From NCBI GenBank assembly GCA_958295975.1, contig OY282446.1, positions 1,093,289-1,157,288 of the forward strand: a stretch of 64,000 bases of DNA, in the 5' to 3' direction. A program made the translations under genes and the position numbers. The notes under the pieces were generated by a model that did not search any database, was not told the DNA's origin, and saw only the letters and a list, made by a program, of their open reading frames with translations. Source of the DNA: Tepidiformaceae bacterium. GTDB taxonomy: Bacteria > Chloroflexota > Dehalococcoidia > Tepidiformales > Tepidiformaceae. Below are positions 17,801-24,887 of this stretch, one piece after another (the stretch's first letter is position 1; each line of letters begins with the position of its first letter).

Positions 17801-18613
17801 CTGGCCGACCTCTCCCTCGAACTGGCGGGCGAAACGGTCACCGTGGCGGGCCTCATCGCCGAGATCAACGTGCGCCAGACGCGCGACGGCCGCCGCTACT
17901 ACCTCGCCGTGCTCGAGGACCTCTCGGGCCGCGCCGAGCTGGCCGTGTGGAGCGACGTGATCGAGGCCTCCGCGGAGGAGACGTGGACGGAGGGGCAGAT
18001 CGCGCTCGTCTCCGTGGAGTGCCGCGAGCGCGGCGACCGCCTCAACCTGAGCGTGCGCCGCGCCGCGCCCTGGAACGCCGAGGAGGGCCGCCTCGTGGGC
18101 TTCACGCCCGAACTGTGGCAGGTGGAGGAGCGCCGCGGGAACAACAACCGCCGCCGCGCGCCCGCCGCCGCGCGCCCCGCGAACGGCAACGGGAGCGCGC
18201 CCGCCGCGCCGTCCCCGCCCGTCGCGCCCCCGCCCGCGTCGAACGGGGGCGCGCCCGCGCCGCAGCCCGAGCCCGCGCCGCCCGCCGCCACCACCGAGGC
18301 CGAGGGCCCGGGCGTGCGCTCCCCCGTGGGCGGCGAGGGCGCGCGCCTCGTCATCACCGTCTACGAGACCGAGGACGAGGTCACCGACAAGGCCCTGCTC
18401 GACTGCGTGGCCGCCCTCCTGCGCGACCGCCCCGGCGACGACGAGGTGCACCTCGTCATCCACGACACGGAGGGGCTGGACCATTCCTTCGATTTCACGC
18501 GCGCCGCCGCCAGCGAGGAATTGGCGCGGAGCATCGAGAAGGTGCTGGCGGCCAGCAAGGGCACGGCCCGTCTCGCGCGCGCCCGCCAGCCCGAGCCCGT
18601 CGGGGGGCGCTAG
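14894..18613 (+). CDS. dnaE: DNA polymerase III alpha subunit
   Basis: This replicative polymerase subunit has 1239 residues. The N-terminal PHP domain begins MFTHLHTHTEYSLLDG and carries the metal-type motif DHGALYGALDFY. The palm has GSAAAS and the catalytic aspartates in PDVDFDF (about residue 390); finger motifs include FQLESAGMRRY and FNKAHAWCYG. Near the end are a helix-hairpin-helix region and an OB fold (VTVAGLIAEINVRQTRDGRR). A Pro/Ala/Asn-rich linker of about 60 residues separates these from a last small alpha/beta domain. TAGGAT at 14871–14876 is a -10 candidate 17 nt before the ATG. Confidence 0.96.
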   Translation: MFTHLHTHTEYSLLDGMSRIPRLLDRARDLGMDAIAMTDHGALYGALDFYREAKARGIKPIIGLEAYVARGSRHERTRESSPWHLTLLARDLTGYRNLLQLVTRSNLEGFYYKPRIDRELLEAHAAGLTALSGCPSGEFFERLEAGDREGALTVARWYRETFDGHYALEIQEHGVERFSRQNRPILDVGRELGIPVVATNDGHFTEAAEAAAHDVLLCIGTNATVDQENRFRIEGEGYHLRGEDEMRALFPETPEVIDATQGIADACDLELRFDRALLPEPDVPEGSTSAEHLARLCREGLERRLGAITPALQERLDYELEVLRETGFTDYFFVVREIADFARRERIPMGMRGSAAASLALYSLGVTDIDPVAGDLVFERFLNVERRQMPDVDFDFADDRRDEVIRFAHERFGADKVAQIITFGTLGAKAAIRDVGRALGMSYADVDRVARCVPNALHITLDEALAQSLEMKQAHDEDPQVRRLVDTARQLEGVARHASTHAAGVVISREPLAGYVPLQRTGRGDESAIPTTQFAMEQVDAIGLLKVDFLGLSNLTILGRAVDLVRETRGEEIDLQRLPDGDAKTLETLGRGETFGVFQLESAGMRRYVQELKPRGIAEICAMVALYRPGPMAHIPTYIRASHGEEAIQHPHPDLAGILADTHGVIVYQDQVLQIARRFAGYTLGQADVMRKAMGKKQPEVMAAERSRFIEGAAANGYAERDARAVWELIEPFAGYAFNKAHAWCYGHIAYQTAFLKSNYPAEYLTAVLQQAGAAPDPHARIAQAVAECARLGIEVLPPDINHSGARFRVERRDDGELAIRFGLGDIKNVGAAAMEGAIREREKGGPYTGVEDFCKRADLSAATSRTIEHLALAGALDAIGERGAIRASSDRLASFARRERELRDSGQSTMFDLFGSEVDTPLPGLELLDAPLPREERLRWEKELLGVYLSEHPFRQAARELAPHVSHHLADLSLELAGETVTVAGLIAEINVRQTRDGRRYYLAVLEDLSGRAELAVWSDVIEASAEETWTEGQIALVSVECRERGDRLNLSVRRAAPWNAEEGRLVGFTPELWQVEERRGNNNRRRAPAAARPANGNGSAPAAPSPPVAPPPASNGGAPAPQPEPAPPAATTEAEGPGVRSPVGGEGARLVITVYETEDEVTDKALLDCVAALLRDRPGDDEVHLVIHDTEGLDHSFDFTRAAASEELARSIEKVLAASKGTARLARARQPEPVGGR

Positions 18614-18618
18614 AGATA

Positions 18619-18687
18619 GAGGAGAGCGCCGCGCTGGCGCGCGGCTGAGGAGCGAGAAGAGCGCGCGCCGCCGCGCTGAGTGCGAAG
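18619..18687. repeat. Dispersed intergenic repeat, copy 2
   Basis: Second copy of the element after the acyl-CoA dehydrogenase. Positions 18624–18649 are identical to 8469–8494, and the following 40 bases match with small gaps. It lies between the convergent ends of dnaE and ccdA, so it could serve as a transcription-termination or nucleoid feature. Confidence 0.75.
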
Positions 18688-18746
18688 CGGGGAGACGCGG
18701 GCTCGTTGGTCAGGGCGTCCCGCGCGGGAGTCAGGGAGCAGAGGCG

Positions 18747-19778
18747 CTAGAGGCCCTGGTTGAATTCGGCGAAGCCGAAGTACTCGTTCAGGTTGGTGAG
18801 CGCGCCCGCCAGCAGCAGCGCGCCGAGGGCGATCATCATGACCGCGCTGGCCACCTCGAAGGCGGGCATGAAGCGCCCCAGCTTGCGCGTCGCGCGCGTG
18901 GCGTCGCCCAGGGCGAGGCCCGTCAGCAGGAAGGGCACGCCCAGCCCGGCGGCGTAGAAGGCCAGCAGGTAGGTGCCCGTGGCGGCGCTGCCGGAGGTGG
19001 CCGCGAGCGTGAGGATGGCGCCCAGGATGGGCCCCACGCAGGGCGTCCAGCCGATGCCGAAGGCCCCGCCCACCATGGCCGAGCGCGTGTAGCCCACCTT
19101 GCGCTTGCCGCCGAAATCGGCCTTGAAGGTGCGCTGCAGCAGGTTGAACTGCAGGTAGCCCGCGAACTTGGCCCAGGCCGCCAGCGAGGCCAGCCCCAGC
19201 AGCGCCATGCGCGCGCGGTCGTCGCGCAGCTCCGCGAACTCCACCACGGCCAGGAAGACCGCCGCCGCCGCCGCCAGCCCCAGCGCCGCCACCAGCGGCG
19301 GCCTGCGCCCGAAGGAGGGGATGAGCAGCGAGCCCAGCACGATCAGGAGCGCGCCCGCCGCCGTCTCCAGCTGGGGCAGGTAGTCCTGCAGGGCCACGCC
19401 CGTGAGGCCCGCCCCCGCCCCCAGCGCGATGAACACCGCGCTCAGCCCCAGCACGAAGGCCAGCGCGTGCGAGAACGTCTTGCGCGTGTCCGCCACCACC
19501 CGTCCGTTCTCCACGGACGCGCCCGCCAGGTTCGTCAGGTAGATGGGCACGAGCGGCAGCACGCAGGGCGAGACGAAGGAGAGCACCCCCGCCGAGAAGG
19601 CCACGAACGGCCCGCCCGCGCCCCGCAGGCTGAAGGCGTCGCCGCCCACCCCGGCGATGGCGAAGACGGCCACGGGCACGGCCACGAGCAGGGCGAAGGC
19701 GGCGTAGAGCGCGCCCGCGCGCCCGCCGGGCAGGGCCCTGCCCGCGATGCCGCTGCGCGCCGTCGGTCCGGAAGCCAT
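18747..19778 (-). CDS. ccdA: Cytochrome c biogenesis protein CcdA (thiol-disulfide electron carrier)
   Basis: CcdA moves reducing equivalents across the membrane to extracytoplasmic thioredoxin-like proteins. The 343-residue protein has an N-terminal anchor helix plus the DsbD-beta-type core. The two redox cysteines are in FVSPCVLPLVP (C72) and GIGWTPCVGP (C247), each at the start of a three-helix repeat. An insertion in the middle contains additional helices. Start: ATG at 19778, 7 nt after a CATAAT box on the minus strand, favouring this codon over two ATGs upstream. No ResA/CcsX partner is adjacent. A broken thioredoxin remnant lies 10 kb away. Confidence 0.9.
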   Translation of the reverse strand: MASGPTARSGIAGRALPGGRAGALYAAFALLVAVPVAVFAIAGVGGDAFSLRGAGGPFVAFSAGVLSFVSPCVLPLVPIYLTNLAGASVENGRVVADTRKTFSHALAFVLGLSAVFIALGAGAGLTGVALQDYLPQLETAAGALLIVLGSLLIPSFGRRPPLVAALGLAAAAAVFLAVVEFAELRDDRARMALLGLASLAAWAKFAGYLQFNLLQRTFKADFGGKRKVGYTRSAMVGGAFGIGWTPCVGPILGAILTLAATSGSAATGTYLLAFYAAGLGVPFLLTGLALGDATRATRKLGRFMPAFEVASAVMMIALGALLLAGALTNLNEYFGFAEFNQGL

Positions 19779-19847
19779 GGGCGCCATTATGGGGGCGGCG
19801 CGCGCCATGCGCCCCTTGAAGGTAAAGACGGCGGAAGCGGGGCCGGG

Positions 19848-21113
19848 CTAGCGGGCCTCGAGGTCGATCACCTGCGCGCCCAGGTCCACCACCTGCCCGC
19901 CGTCCGCCCAGACGCGGATGGTGTAGGCGGTGACGGTGGCGTCGCCCACGGCGTCGAGGTTGATGGGCCCGCTCACGCCCGTGTAGTCGATGTCCCGCCC
20001 CTCCGCGAGCAGGGCCGCGCACTCGCCGTAGTCCGTGCACTCCACGCCGCCGCGCGTGAGGCCCCCCACCGCCGCCAGCATCGCATCGCCGTCGGCGGGG
20101 TCGCCCGCCACGAGGGCGGCGAGGGCCAGCAGCACGACGCAGTCGTAGGCCTCCGCGCCGTAGAGCAGGTAATCCCCGCCGGTGGCCTCGCCCAGCCGCT
20201 CCAGGAAGGCGGGGGCGGCGCCGCCCCCCTGCTCGATGCCCAGCATCCCGTCCAGCACGGACGGGTCGTCCGGGTCGATCGCCTCCCACAGGTCGTGACT
20301 GTAGAGCCCGTGGGCGGCGAACTGGCGCTCGGGGCCCACGCCCGCTTCCAGCAGCTGGCGCACCGTGTCCGCCCCGTCGCTGCTGAAGCCGAGGTTGATC
20401 ACCATGTCGGGAACGTAGTTGACCACCACGCTCACCTCGGCGCTGCGCGAGGGCTCCTCCGGGTCGTAGAGCACGGTCAGGCTCTCCGCGCCCAGCAGCG
20501 CGAACTCCTCCTCCAGCAGGACCGCGAGCGCGTTCCCCCAGGCGTCCGCGCGCCCGATGACGGCGATGCGCGACGCCCCCCGCTCCACCACCGCGTCGGC
20601 GATGACCGTGGCGACGGCCGTGTCCGGCGCGATCGTGCGGAAGTAGTAGGCCGCGTTCTCCTGCGTGCTGAAGACGGGCGAGGTGTTGGAGGCCGAGCAC
20701 TGCGGCGTGCGCTCGTCGAAGAGCATCTGCACGAACGCCTGCGAAACGGCCGAGGCGGCCGCGCCCACGATGGCGTGCGCGCCCTCGCCCAGCAGCCGCT
20801 GCACCGCCCCCAGCCCGATGGCCGGGTCGGTGGCGGAGTCGGTCATCGTCAGCCGCACGTCCCCGCCCTGCGCGTTCACGTCCTCCACCGCCAGCCGCGC
20901 GGCGGCGATCATGGGCACCCCGATGAAGGCCAGCGAGCCCGTCTCCGGCAGCACCACGCCGAGATGCAGCGCGGGCGCGGCGGGCGTGGCCGCGGGCTCG
21001 GCGGGCGTGGCCGTCGCGGGCTCGCCGCCGCCATCGTCGCCGCACGCCGCCAGCGCCAGCGCGCAGACGAGCGCCGCCGCGAGCGCGACCCCGCTCCGCC
21101 ACGCCGCCCGCAT
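19848..21113 (-). CDS. Branched-chain-amino-acid-type ABC binding lipoprotein, copy A
   Basis: This is a periplasmic-binding-protein type I lipoprotein of 421 residues. The signal ends LALAACG, followed by an Ala/Pro/Thr linker and a LivK/Peripla_BP_6-like fold (LGVVLPETGSLAF, LAVEDVNAQGGDVRL, AVQRLLGEGAHAIVG, SNTSPVF). The start at 21113 gives a clean signal peptide. It lies 28 bases downstream of a near-identical copy, so the two are probably co-transcribed. No livHMGF permease or ATPase is nearby, so the ligand and transporter partner are unknown. It may instead be a sensor-type binding protein. Confidence 0.88.
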   Translation of the reverse strand: MRAAWRSGVALAAALVCALALAACGDDGGGEPATATPAEPAATPAAPALHLGVVLPETGSLAFIGVPMIAAARLAVEDVNAQGGDVRLTMTDSATDPAIGLGAVQRLLGEGAHAIVGAAASAVSQAFVQMLFDERTPQCSASNTSPVFSTQENAAYYFRTIAPDTAVATVIADAVVERGASRIAVIGRADAWGNALAVLLEEEFALLGAESLTVLYDPEEPSRSAEVSVVVNYVPDMVINLGFSSDGADTVRQLLEAGVGPERQFAAHGLYSHDLWEAIDPDDPSVLDGMLGIEQGGGAAPAFLERLGEATGGDYLLYGAEAYDCVVLLALAALVAGDPADGDAMLAAVGGLTRGGVECTDYGECAALLAEGRDIDYTGVSGPINLDAVGDATVTAYTIRVWADGGQVVDLGAQVIDLEAR

Positions 21114-21141
21114 GGCCGCCAGTCCCGCGACCCCGGAGGGG

Positions 21142-22407
21142 CTAGCGCGCCTCAAGGTCGATCACCTGCACGCCCAGGTCCACCGCCTGCCCGCCGTCCG
21201 CCCAGCTGCGGAGGGTGTAGGCGGCGACGGTGGGGTCGCCCACGGCGTCGAGGTTGAGCGGGCCGCTCACGCCCGTGTAGTCGATGTCCCGCCCCTCCGC
21301 GAGCAGGGCCGCGCACTCGCCGTAGTCCGCGCACTCCACGCCGCCGCGCGTGAGACCCCCCACCGCCGCGAGCATCGCCTCGCCGTCGCCGGGGTCGCCC
21401 GCCACGAGGGCGGCGAGGGCCAGCAGCACGACGCAGTCGTAGGCCTCCGCGCCGTAGGCCAGGTAGTCCCCGCCGGTGGCCGCGCCCAGCCGCTCCAGGA
21501 AGGCGGGGATGGTGTCGCCCCCCTGCTGGATGCCCAGCATCCCGTCCAGCACGGACGGGTCGTTCGGGTCGATCGCCTGCCACAGGTCGGGGCTGTAGAG
21601 CCCGGTGGCGGCGAACTGGCGCTCGGGGCCCACGCCCGCTTCCAGCAGCTGGCGCACGGTGTCCGCCCCGTCGCTGCTGAAGCCGAGGTTGATCACCATG
21701 TCGGGGACGTAGTTCACGACCGCGCTCACCTCGGCGCTGCGGGACGGCTCCTCCGGGTCGTACAGCACGATCAGTCTCTCCGCGCCCAGCCGTGTGAACT
21801 CCTCCTCCAGCAGGGCCGCGAGCGCGTTCCCCCAGGCGTCCGCGCGCCCGATGACGGCGATGCGCGACGCCCCCCGCTCCACCACCGTGTCGGCGATCAC
21901 GGGGGCCATGGCCGTGTCCGGCGAGATCGTGCGGAAGTAGTAGTCCGCGTTCTCCTGCGTGCTGAAGACGGGCGAGGTGTTGGAGGCCGCGCACTGCGGC
22001 GTGCGCTCGTCGGAGAGCGTCTGCACGAACGCCTGCGAAACGCCTGAGGCTCCCGCGCCCACGATGGCGTGCGCGCCCTCGCCCAGCAGCCGCTGCACCG
22101 CCCCCAGGCCGGTGGCCGGGTCGGTGCCGGAATCGGCCATCGTCAGCCGCACGTCCCCGCCCTGCGCGTTCACGTCCTCCACCGCCAGCTGCACGGCGGC
22201 GATCATGGGCACGCCGAGGAAGGCCAGCGAGCCCGTCTCCGGCAGCACCGCGCCGAGATGCAGCGCGGGCGCGTCGGGCGTGGCCGCGGGCTCGGCGGGC
22301 GTGGCCGTCGCGGGCTCGCCGCCGCCATCGTCGCCGCACGCCGCCAGCGCCAGCGCGCAGACGAGCGCCGCCACGAACGCGCCGCCGGTACGCCACGCCG
22401 TCCGCAT
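21142..22407 (-). CDS. Branched-chain-amino-acid-type ABC binding lipoprotein, copy B
   Basis: This 421-residue paralogue of copy A is collinear without gaps and identical over long stretches in both protein and DNA. Differences cluster at single residues (for example copy A ALHLGVVLPETGSLAFIG against copy B ALHLGAVLPETGSLAFLG). The lipobox is LALAACG. The second gene of the pair starts 28 bases after this one ends. A GAGAAT box 6 nt before the ATG is a weak leaderless -10. The duplication is recent or kept alike by gene conversion. Ligand unknown. Confidence 0.88.
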   Translation of the reverse strand: MRTAWRTGGAFVAALVCALALAACGDDGGGEPATATPAEPAATPDAPALHLGAVLPETGSLAFLGVPMIAAVQLAVEDVNAQGGDVRLTMADSGTDPATGLGAVQRLLGEGAHAIVGAGASGVSQAFVQTLSDERTPQCAASNTSPVFSTQENADYYFRTISPDTAMAPVIADTVVERGASRIAVIGRADAWGNALAALLEEEFTRLGAERLIVLYDPEEPSRSAEVSAVVNYVPDMVINLGFSSDGADTVRQLLEAGVGPERQFAATGLYSPDLWQAIDPNDPSVLDGMLGIQQGGDTIPAFLERLGAATGGDYLAYGAEAYDCVVLLALAALVAGDPGDGEAMLAAVGGLTRGGVECADYGECAALLAEGRDIDYTGVSGPLNLDAVGDPTVAAYTLRSWADGGQAVDLGVQVIDLEAR

Positions 22408-22480
22408 GGCGCCATTCTCGCGCCGCGTGGGCGCTGCCGCAATCCGCTAGACTGCCGCCACGACGAATCGGGAGGCGGAC

Positions 22481-23281
22481 ATGCGCGAGTTTCGGGGCAG
22501 GACGGCCGTGGTCACGGGCGGCGGCAGCGGCATCGGGCGGGGCCTCGCCCTCGCCTTCGCGGGCGAGGGCATGAACGTCGCCATCGCCGACGTGGAGCGC
22601 GACGCGGCGGAGGACGCCGCCCGCGAGGTCGAGGGCCTCGGCGTGCGCGCCATCGCCGTGGAGACGGACGTGGCCGACCGCGCCTCCGTGCACCGCCTCG
22701 CCGACCGCGCCTTCGACGAGTTCGGCGGCGTGCACGTCCTCTGCAACAACGCCGGCGTCGTCACCTTCTCCCCCATCCACGAGCTGGACGAGGCCGACTG
22801 GGACTGGGTGATGGGCGTCAACCTGCAGGGCGCGCTCCACGGCGTGCAGGCCTTCCTGAAGCGCATGGTGGCGCAGGACGAGCCCTGCCACATCGTGAAC
22901 ACGGCCTCCATCGCGGGGCTGGTCTCCCACCCGGGCATCGCCTCCTACAACGTCTCCAAGTTCGGCGTGGTGGCGCTCACGGAGTCGCTGCGGCTGGACC
23001 TGGCGGACACGCAGGTGAGCGCCAGCGTGCTCTGCCCGGGGGGCGTGCGCACGCGCATCATGGAGTCGGACCGCAACCGGCCCGCGGCCCTGGGCGGCCC
23101 GGGCGATTTCGCCGTGCGCGCGGGCACGCAGGCGCCCGCCCCCATCGACCCCGCGGAGGTGGCCGCGCGCGTGCTCGCCGCCATCCGCGCGGACGCGCCC
23201 TACGTGGTCACGCACAAGGAGCAGAAGGCCATGGTGGAGGGCCGCTTCGGCCCCATCCTCGCCGCCTTCGACGCGCTCTAG
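22481..23281 (+). CDS. Short-chain dehydrogenase/reductase
   Basis: This classical SDR of 266 residues has the NAD(P) motif TGGGSGIGRG, a D in the ADV region after beta 3, and NNAG. The catalytic Ser is in NTASIAG, with Tyr and Lys in SYNVSK. It catalyses an unidentified oxidation or reduction. The sequence VVTHKEQKAMVEGRFGPIL at the C-terminus is typical of SDRs found in acyl-CoA or terpenoid degradation loci. A GGGAGG Shine-Dalgarno sequence 6 bases before the ATG and a TAGACT box about 30 bases upstream suggest a short normal leader. A hairpin terminator follows. Confidence 0.88.
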   Translation: MREFRGRTAVVTGGGSGIGRGLALAFAGEGMNVAIADVERDAAEDAAREVEGLGVRAIAVETDVADRASVHRLADRAFDEFGGVHVLCNNAGVVTFSPIHELDEADWDWVMGVNLQGALHGVQAFLKRMVAQDEPCHIVNTASIAGLVSHPGIASYNVSKFGVVALTESLRLDLADTQVSASVLCPGGVRTRIMESDRNRPAALGGPGDFAVRAGTQAPAPIDPAEVAARVLAAIRADAPYVVTHKEQKAMVEGRFGPILAAFDAL

Positions 23282-23293
23282 CCCGCCGCTTGC

Positions 23294-23312
23294 GGCCTCC
23301 GGCAAGGAGGCC
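23294..23312 (+). terminator. Hairpin terminator after the SDR gene
   Basis: GGCCTCC (23294–23300) pairs perfectly with GGAGGCC (23306–23312) around a 5-nt GGCAA loop, followed by GGTCTTTC. The T-run is short, but the position 12 bases after the SDR stop and before the Doc module fits intrinsic termination. Confidence 0.55.
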
Positions 23313-23368
23313 GGTCTTTCGCGGATGCGCGCGGAATGCGCTAGGCTATGGCGAAAGGGAGAAGAACG

Positions 23369-23533
23369 ATGCCGCAGACCGCCCCCACCGCCAGGAAGTC
23401 CCGCGACGAGCGGGATGTGGACGCCGCGGTCCGCGCCACTCCCACGCCCCGGGAGCGCGAGCGCTGGTTGGCCGCCGCCGACGAGGTGATCGAGCGCCGG
23501 CGCGAAGTGCTCGAGGAGCTCGCCAGGCGCTGA
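23369..23533 (+). CDS. Putative antitoxin of a Doc-type toxin-antitoxin pair
   Basis: The 54-residue protein begins MPQTAPTARKSRDERDVDAA and is mostly charged helix (TPRERERWLAAADEVIERRREVLEELARR). It lies 4 bases upstream of the Fic/Doc gene, the usual antitoxin position, but no Phd-type DNA-binding fold is evident. Start: the ATG at 23369 is preceded by AAAGGGAGAAGAACG, a strong Shine-Dalgarno. The earlier ATG at 23348 directly abuts a TAGGCT -10 box and is less likely. The C-terminal helix could be the toxin-neutralising element; this is inference. Confidence 0.68.
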   Translation: MPQTAPTARKSRDERDVDAAVRATPTPRERERWLAAADEVIERRREVLEELARR

Positions 23534-23537
23534 CGCC

Positions 23538-24056
23538 ATGGCCCGGCTCTACTACATCACGGAGTCCGTGGCCGAGGCTTTGGTGACCCGCCTGACCGAG
23601 CGGATGTTTCCCGACGCGCCCGCGTTCCAGGTCCGCGGGCCGGAGGGGCGGAACGCCCTGCTCAGCGCGATCGCCCAGCCGCACTGGCCGTATTACCGCA
23701 CGCTTCCCGAGAAGGCGGGCGCGCTTCACTACAGCCTCAACAAGAACCACCCGTTCGCCGACGGGAACAAGCGCTTCGCCCTCACGGCGATGGACGTGTT
23801 CCTGCTCATGAACGACGCCGTGCTGGTCGCGGGCTCCGGCGAGGCCGAGGCGTTCGCGCTCGGCGTGGCCGACGGCGGCATCGACCGGGAGGCGTCCATC
23901 GCCTTCGTCCGCCGTCGCACCTTCCGTCTGGGCTGGAGCGCCGGGCAGGTCAGCGCCGCCGTTCAGCGCCTGCCCGACGATGAGCGGGAAGCGGTGCTCG
24001 CCGAACTGCGGAGCCCGACGAACCGCTTCCGTATCGTCCTGCCCCGCGACGCCTAG
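23538..24056 (+). CDS. doc: Doc-like toxin (Fic-fold protein)
   Basis: The 172-residue protein contains the Doc form of the Fic motif, HPFADGNKRFA (H71 to R79), where Lys replaces the second Gly of AMPylating Fic proteins. Doc kinases phosphorylate EF-Tu and stop translation. The helix before the motif (AGALHYSLNKN) and the DVFLLMN helix after it fit the fold. It is longer than P1 Doc (about 126 residues), with a C-terminal extension (FRLGWSAGQVSAAVQRLPDDEREAVLAEL). It follows its presumed antitoxin by 4 bases. The stop codon shares CTAG with the convergent enoyl-CoA hydratase gene. Confidence 0.85.
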   Translation: MARLYYITESVAEALVTRLTERMFPDAPAFQVRGPEGRNALLSAIAQPHWPYYRTLPEKAGALHYSLNKNHPFADGNKRFALTAMDVFLLMNDAVLVAGSGEAEAFALGVADGGIDREASIAFVRRRTFRLGWSAGQVSAAVQRLPDDEREAVLAELRSPTNRFRIVLPRDA

Positions 24057-24838
24057 CGCCCGGCGAACTCCGGCTCGCGGCGCTCCAGGAAGGCGGCGGC
24101 GGCGTTGCGGAAGTCCTCCGTCCGCGAGGCCGCGATCATGCCTTCCGCCTCGAACGTGAGCGCGTCCGCGAAGCCCTGCTCCGCGCCGTGGGCGAAGTTG
24201 CGCTTCATGCGCGCGTAGGCCGCCGTGGGGCCCGCCGCCAGTCGCCGCGCCAGCGCCAGCGCCTCCTCCGCCAGCGCCTCCGCGGGCACGACGCGCGTGA
24301 CGAGGCCAAGGCGCTGGGCGGTGGCCGCGTCGAGCTGATTGCCCAGCAGGTAGAGCTCCTTCGCGCGCGCCAGCCCCACGATGCGCGCCAGCTGCCAGCT
24401 GCCGCCGAAGTCGCCCGTCAGCCCCACGCGCGCGAAGGCCGTGACGAAGCGCGCGCCCTCGGCGGCGAGGCGCAGGTCAGCGGCCAGCGCCAGGGAGAAG
24501 CCCGCCCCGGCGGCGGCCCCGTTCACCGCCGCGATGGCGGGCTTGGGCATCTCCGCCAGCAGGCGCGAGGTCTCCTCGAAGCGCCGCAGCTGGGCGGCGT
24601 TGGCGAGCGGATCGAGGGCGTCGCCCGCGCCGATACCGCGCAGGTCGCCGCCGGAACAGAAGGCGCGCCCCGCGCCCGTCAGCACCACGCAGCGCACGGC
24701 GTCGTCGTCCGCAGCCTCCTGCACGCGCGCCAGCAGCGCCTCCAGCAGCTCGCCGCTCATGGCGTTGAGCGCGTCGGGGCGGTTCAGGGTGACGGTGGCG
24801 ACGGCCCCGTCGGTCTCGTAGCGCACGGTGTCGGACAT
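24053..24838 (-). CDS. Enoyl-CoA hydratase/isomerase family protein
   Basis: This crotonase-fold protein of 261 residues acts on acyl-CoA thioesters. The oxyanion-hole signature AFCSGGDLRGIG and the second motif AAVNGAAAGAGFSLALAADL are present. At the catalytic-acid position it reads GLTGDFGGSW with Asp, as in PaaG-type isomerases, rather than the two Glu of classic hydratases. An isomerase or other crotonase reaction is therefore possible. GGAAGGGAG upstream of the ATG is a strong Shine-Dalgarno. Its stop overlaps that of doc through a shared CTAG. Confidence 0.88.
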   Translation of the reverse strand: MSDTVRYETDGAVATVTLNRPDALNAMSGELLEALLARVQEAADDDAVRCVVLTGAGRAFCSGGDLRGIGAGDALDPLANAAQLRRFEETSRLLAEMPKPAIAAVNGAAAGAGFSLALAADLRLAAEGARFVTAFARVGLTGDFGGSWQLARIVGLARAKELYLLGNQLDAATAQRLGLVTRVVPAEALAEEALALARRLAAGPTAAYARMKRNFAHGAEQGFADALTFEAEGMIAASRTEDFRNAAAAFLERREPEFAGR

Positions 24839-24887
24839 GGCCGGGCTCCCTTCCGCGGTGGCAGGGGCGCATTCTGGCGCGGCGCGC

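Noticed and set aside
14666-18484. A 1272-codon open frame antisense to dnaE
   Set aside because: Exact mirror of the dnaE codon pattern; Ala/Val/Gly/His-rich with no motif.
19467-22047. Long plus-strand open frames opposite the tandem binding proteins
   Set aside because: They are duplicated only because the real genes are duplicated on the minus strand; products are His/Arg/Ala-rich without motifs.
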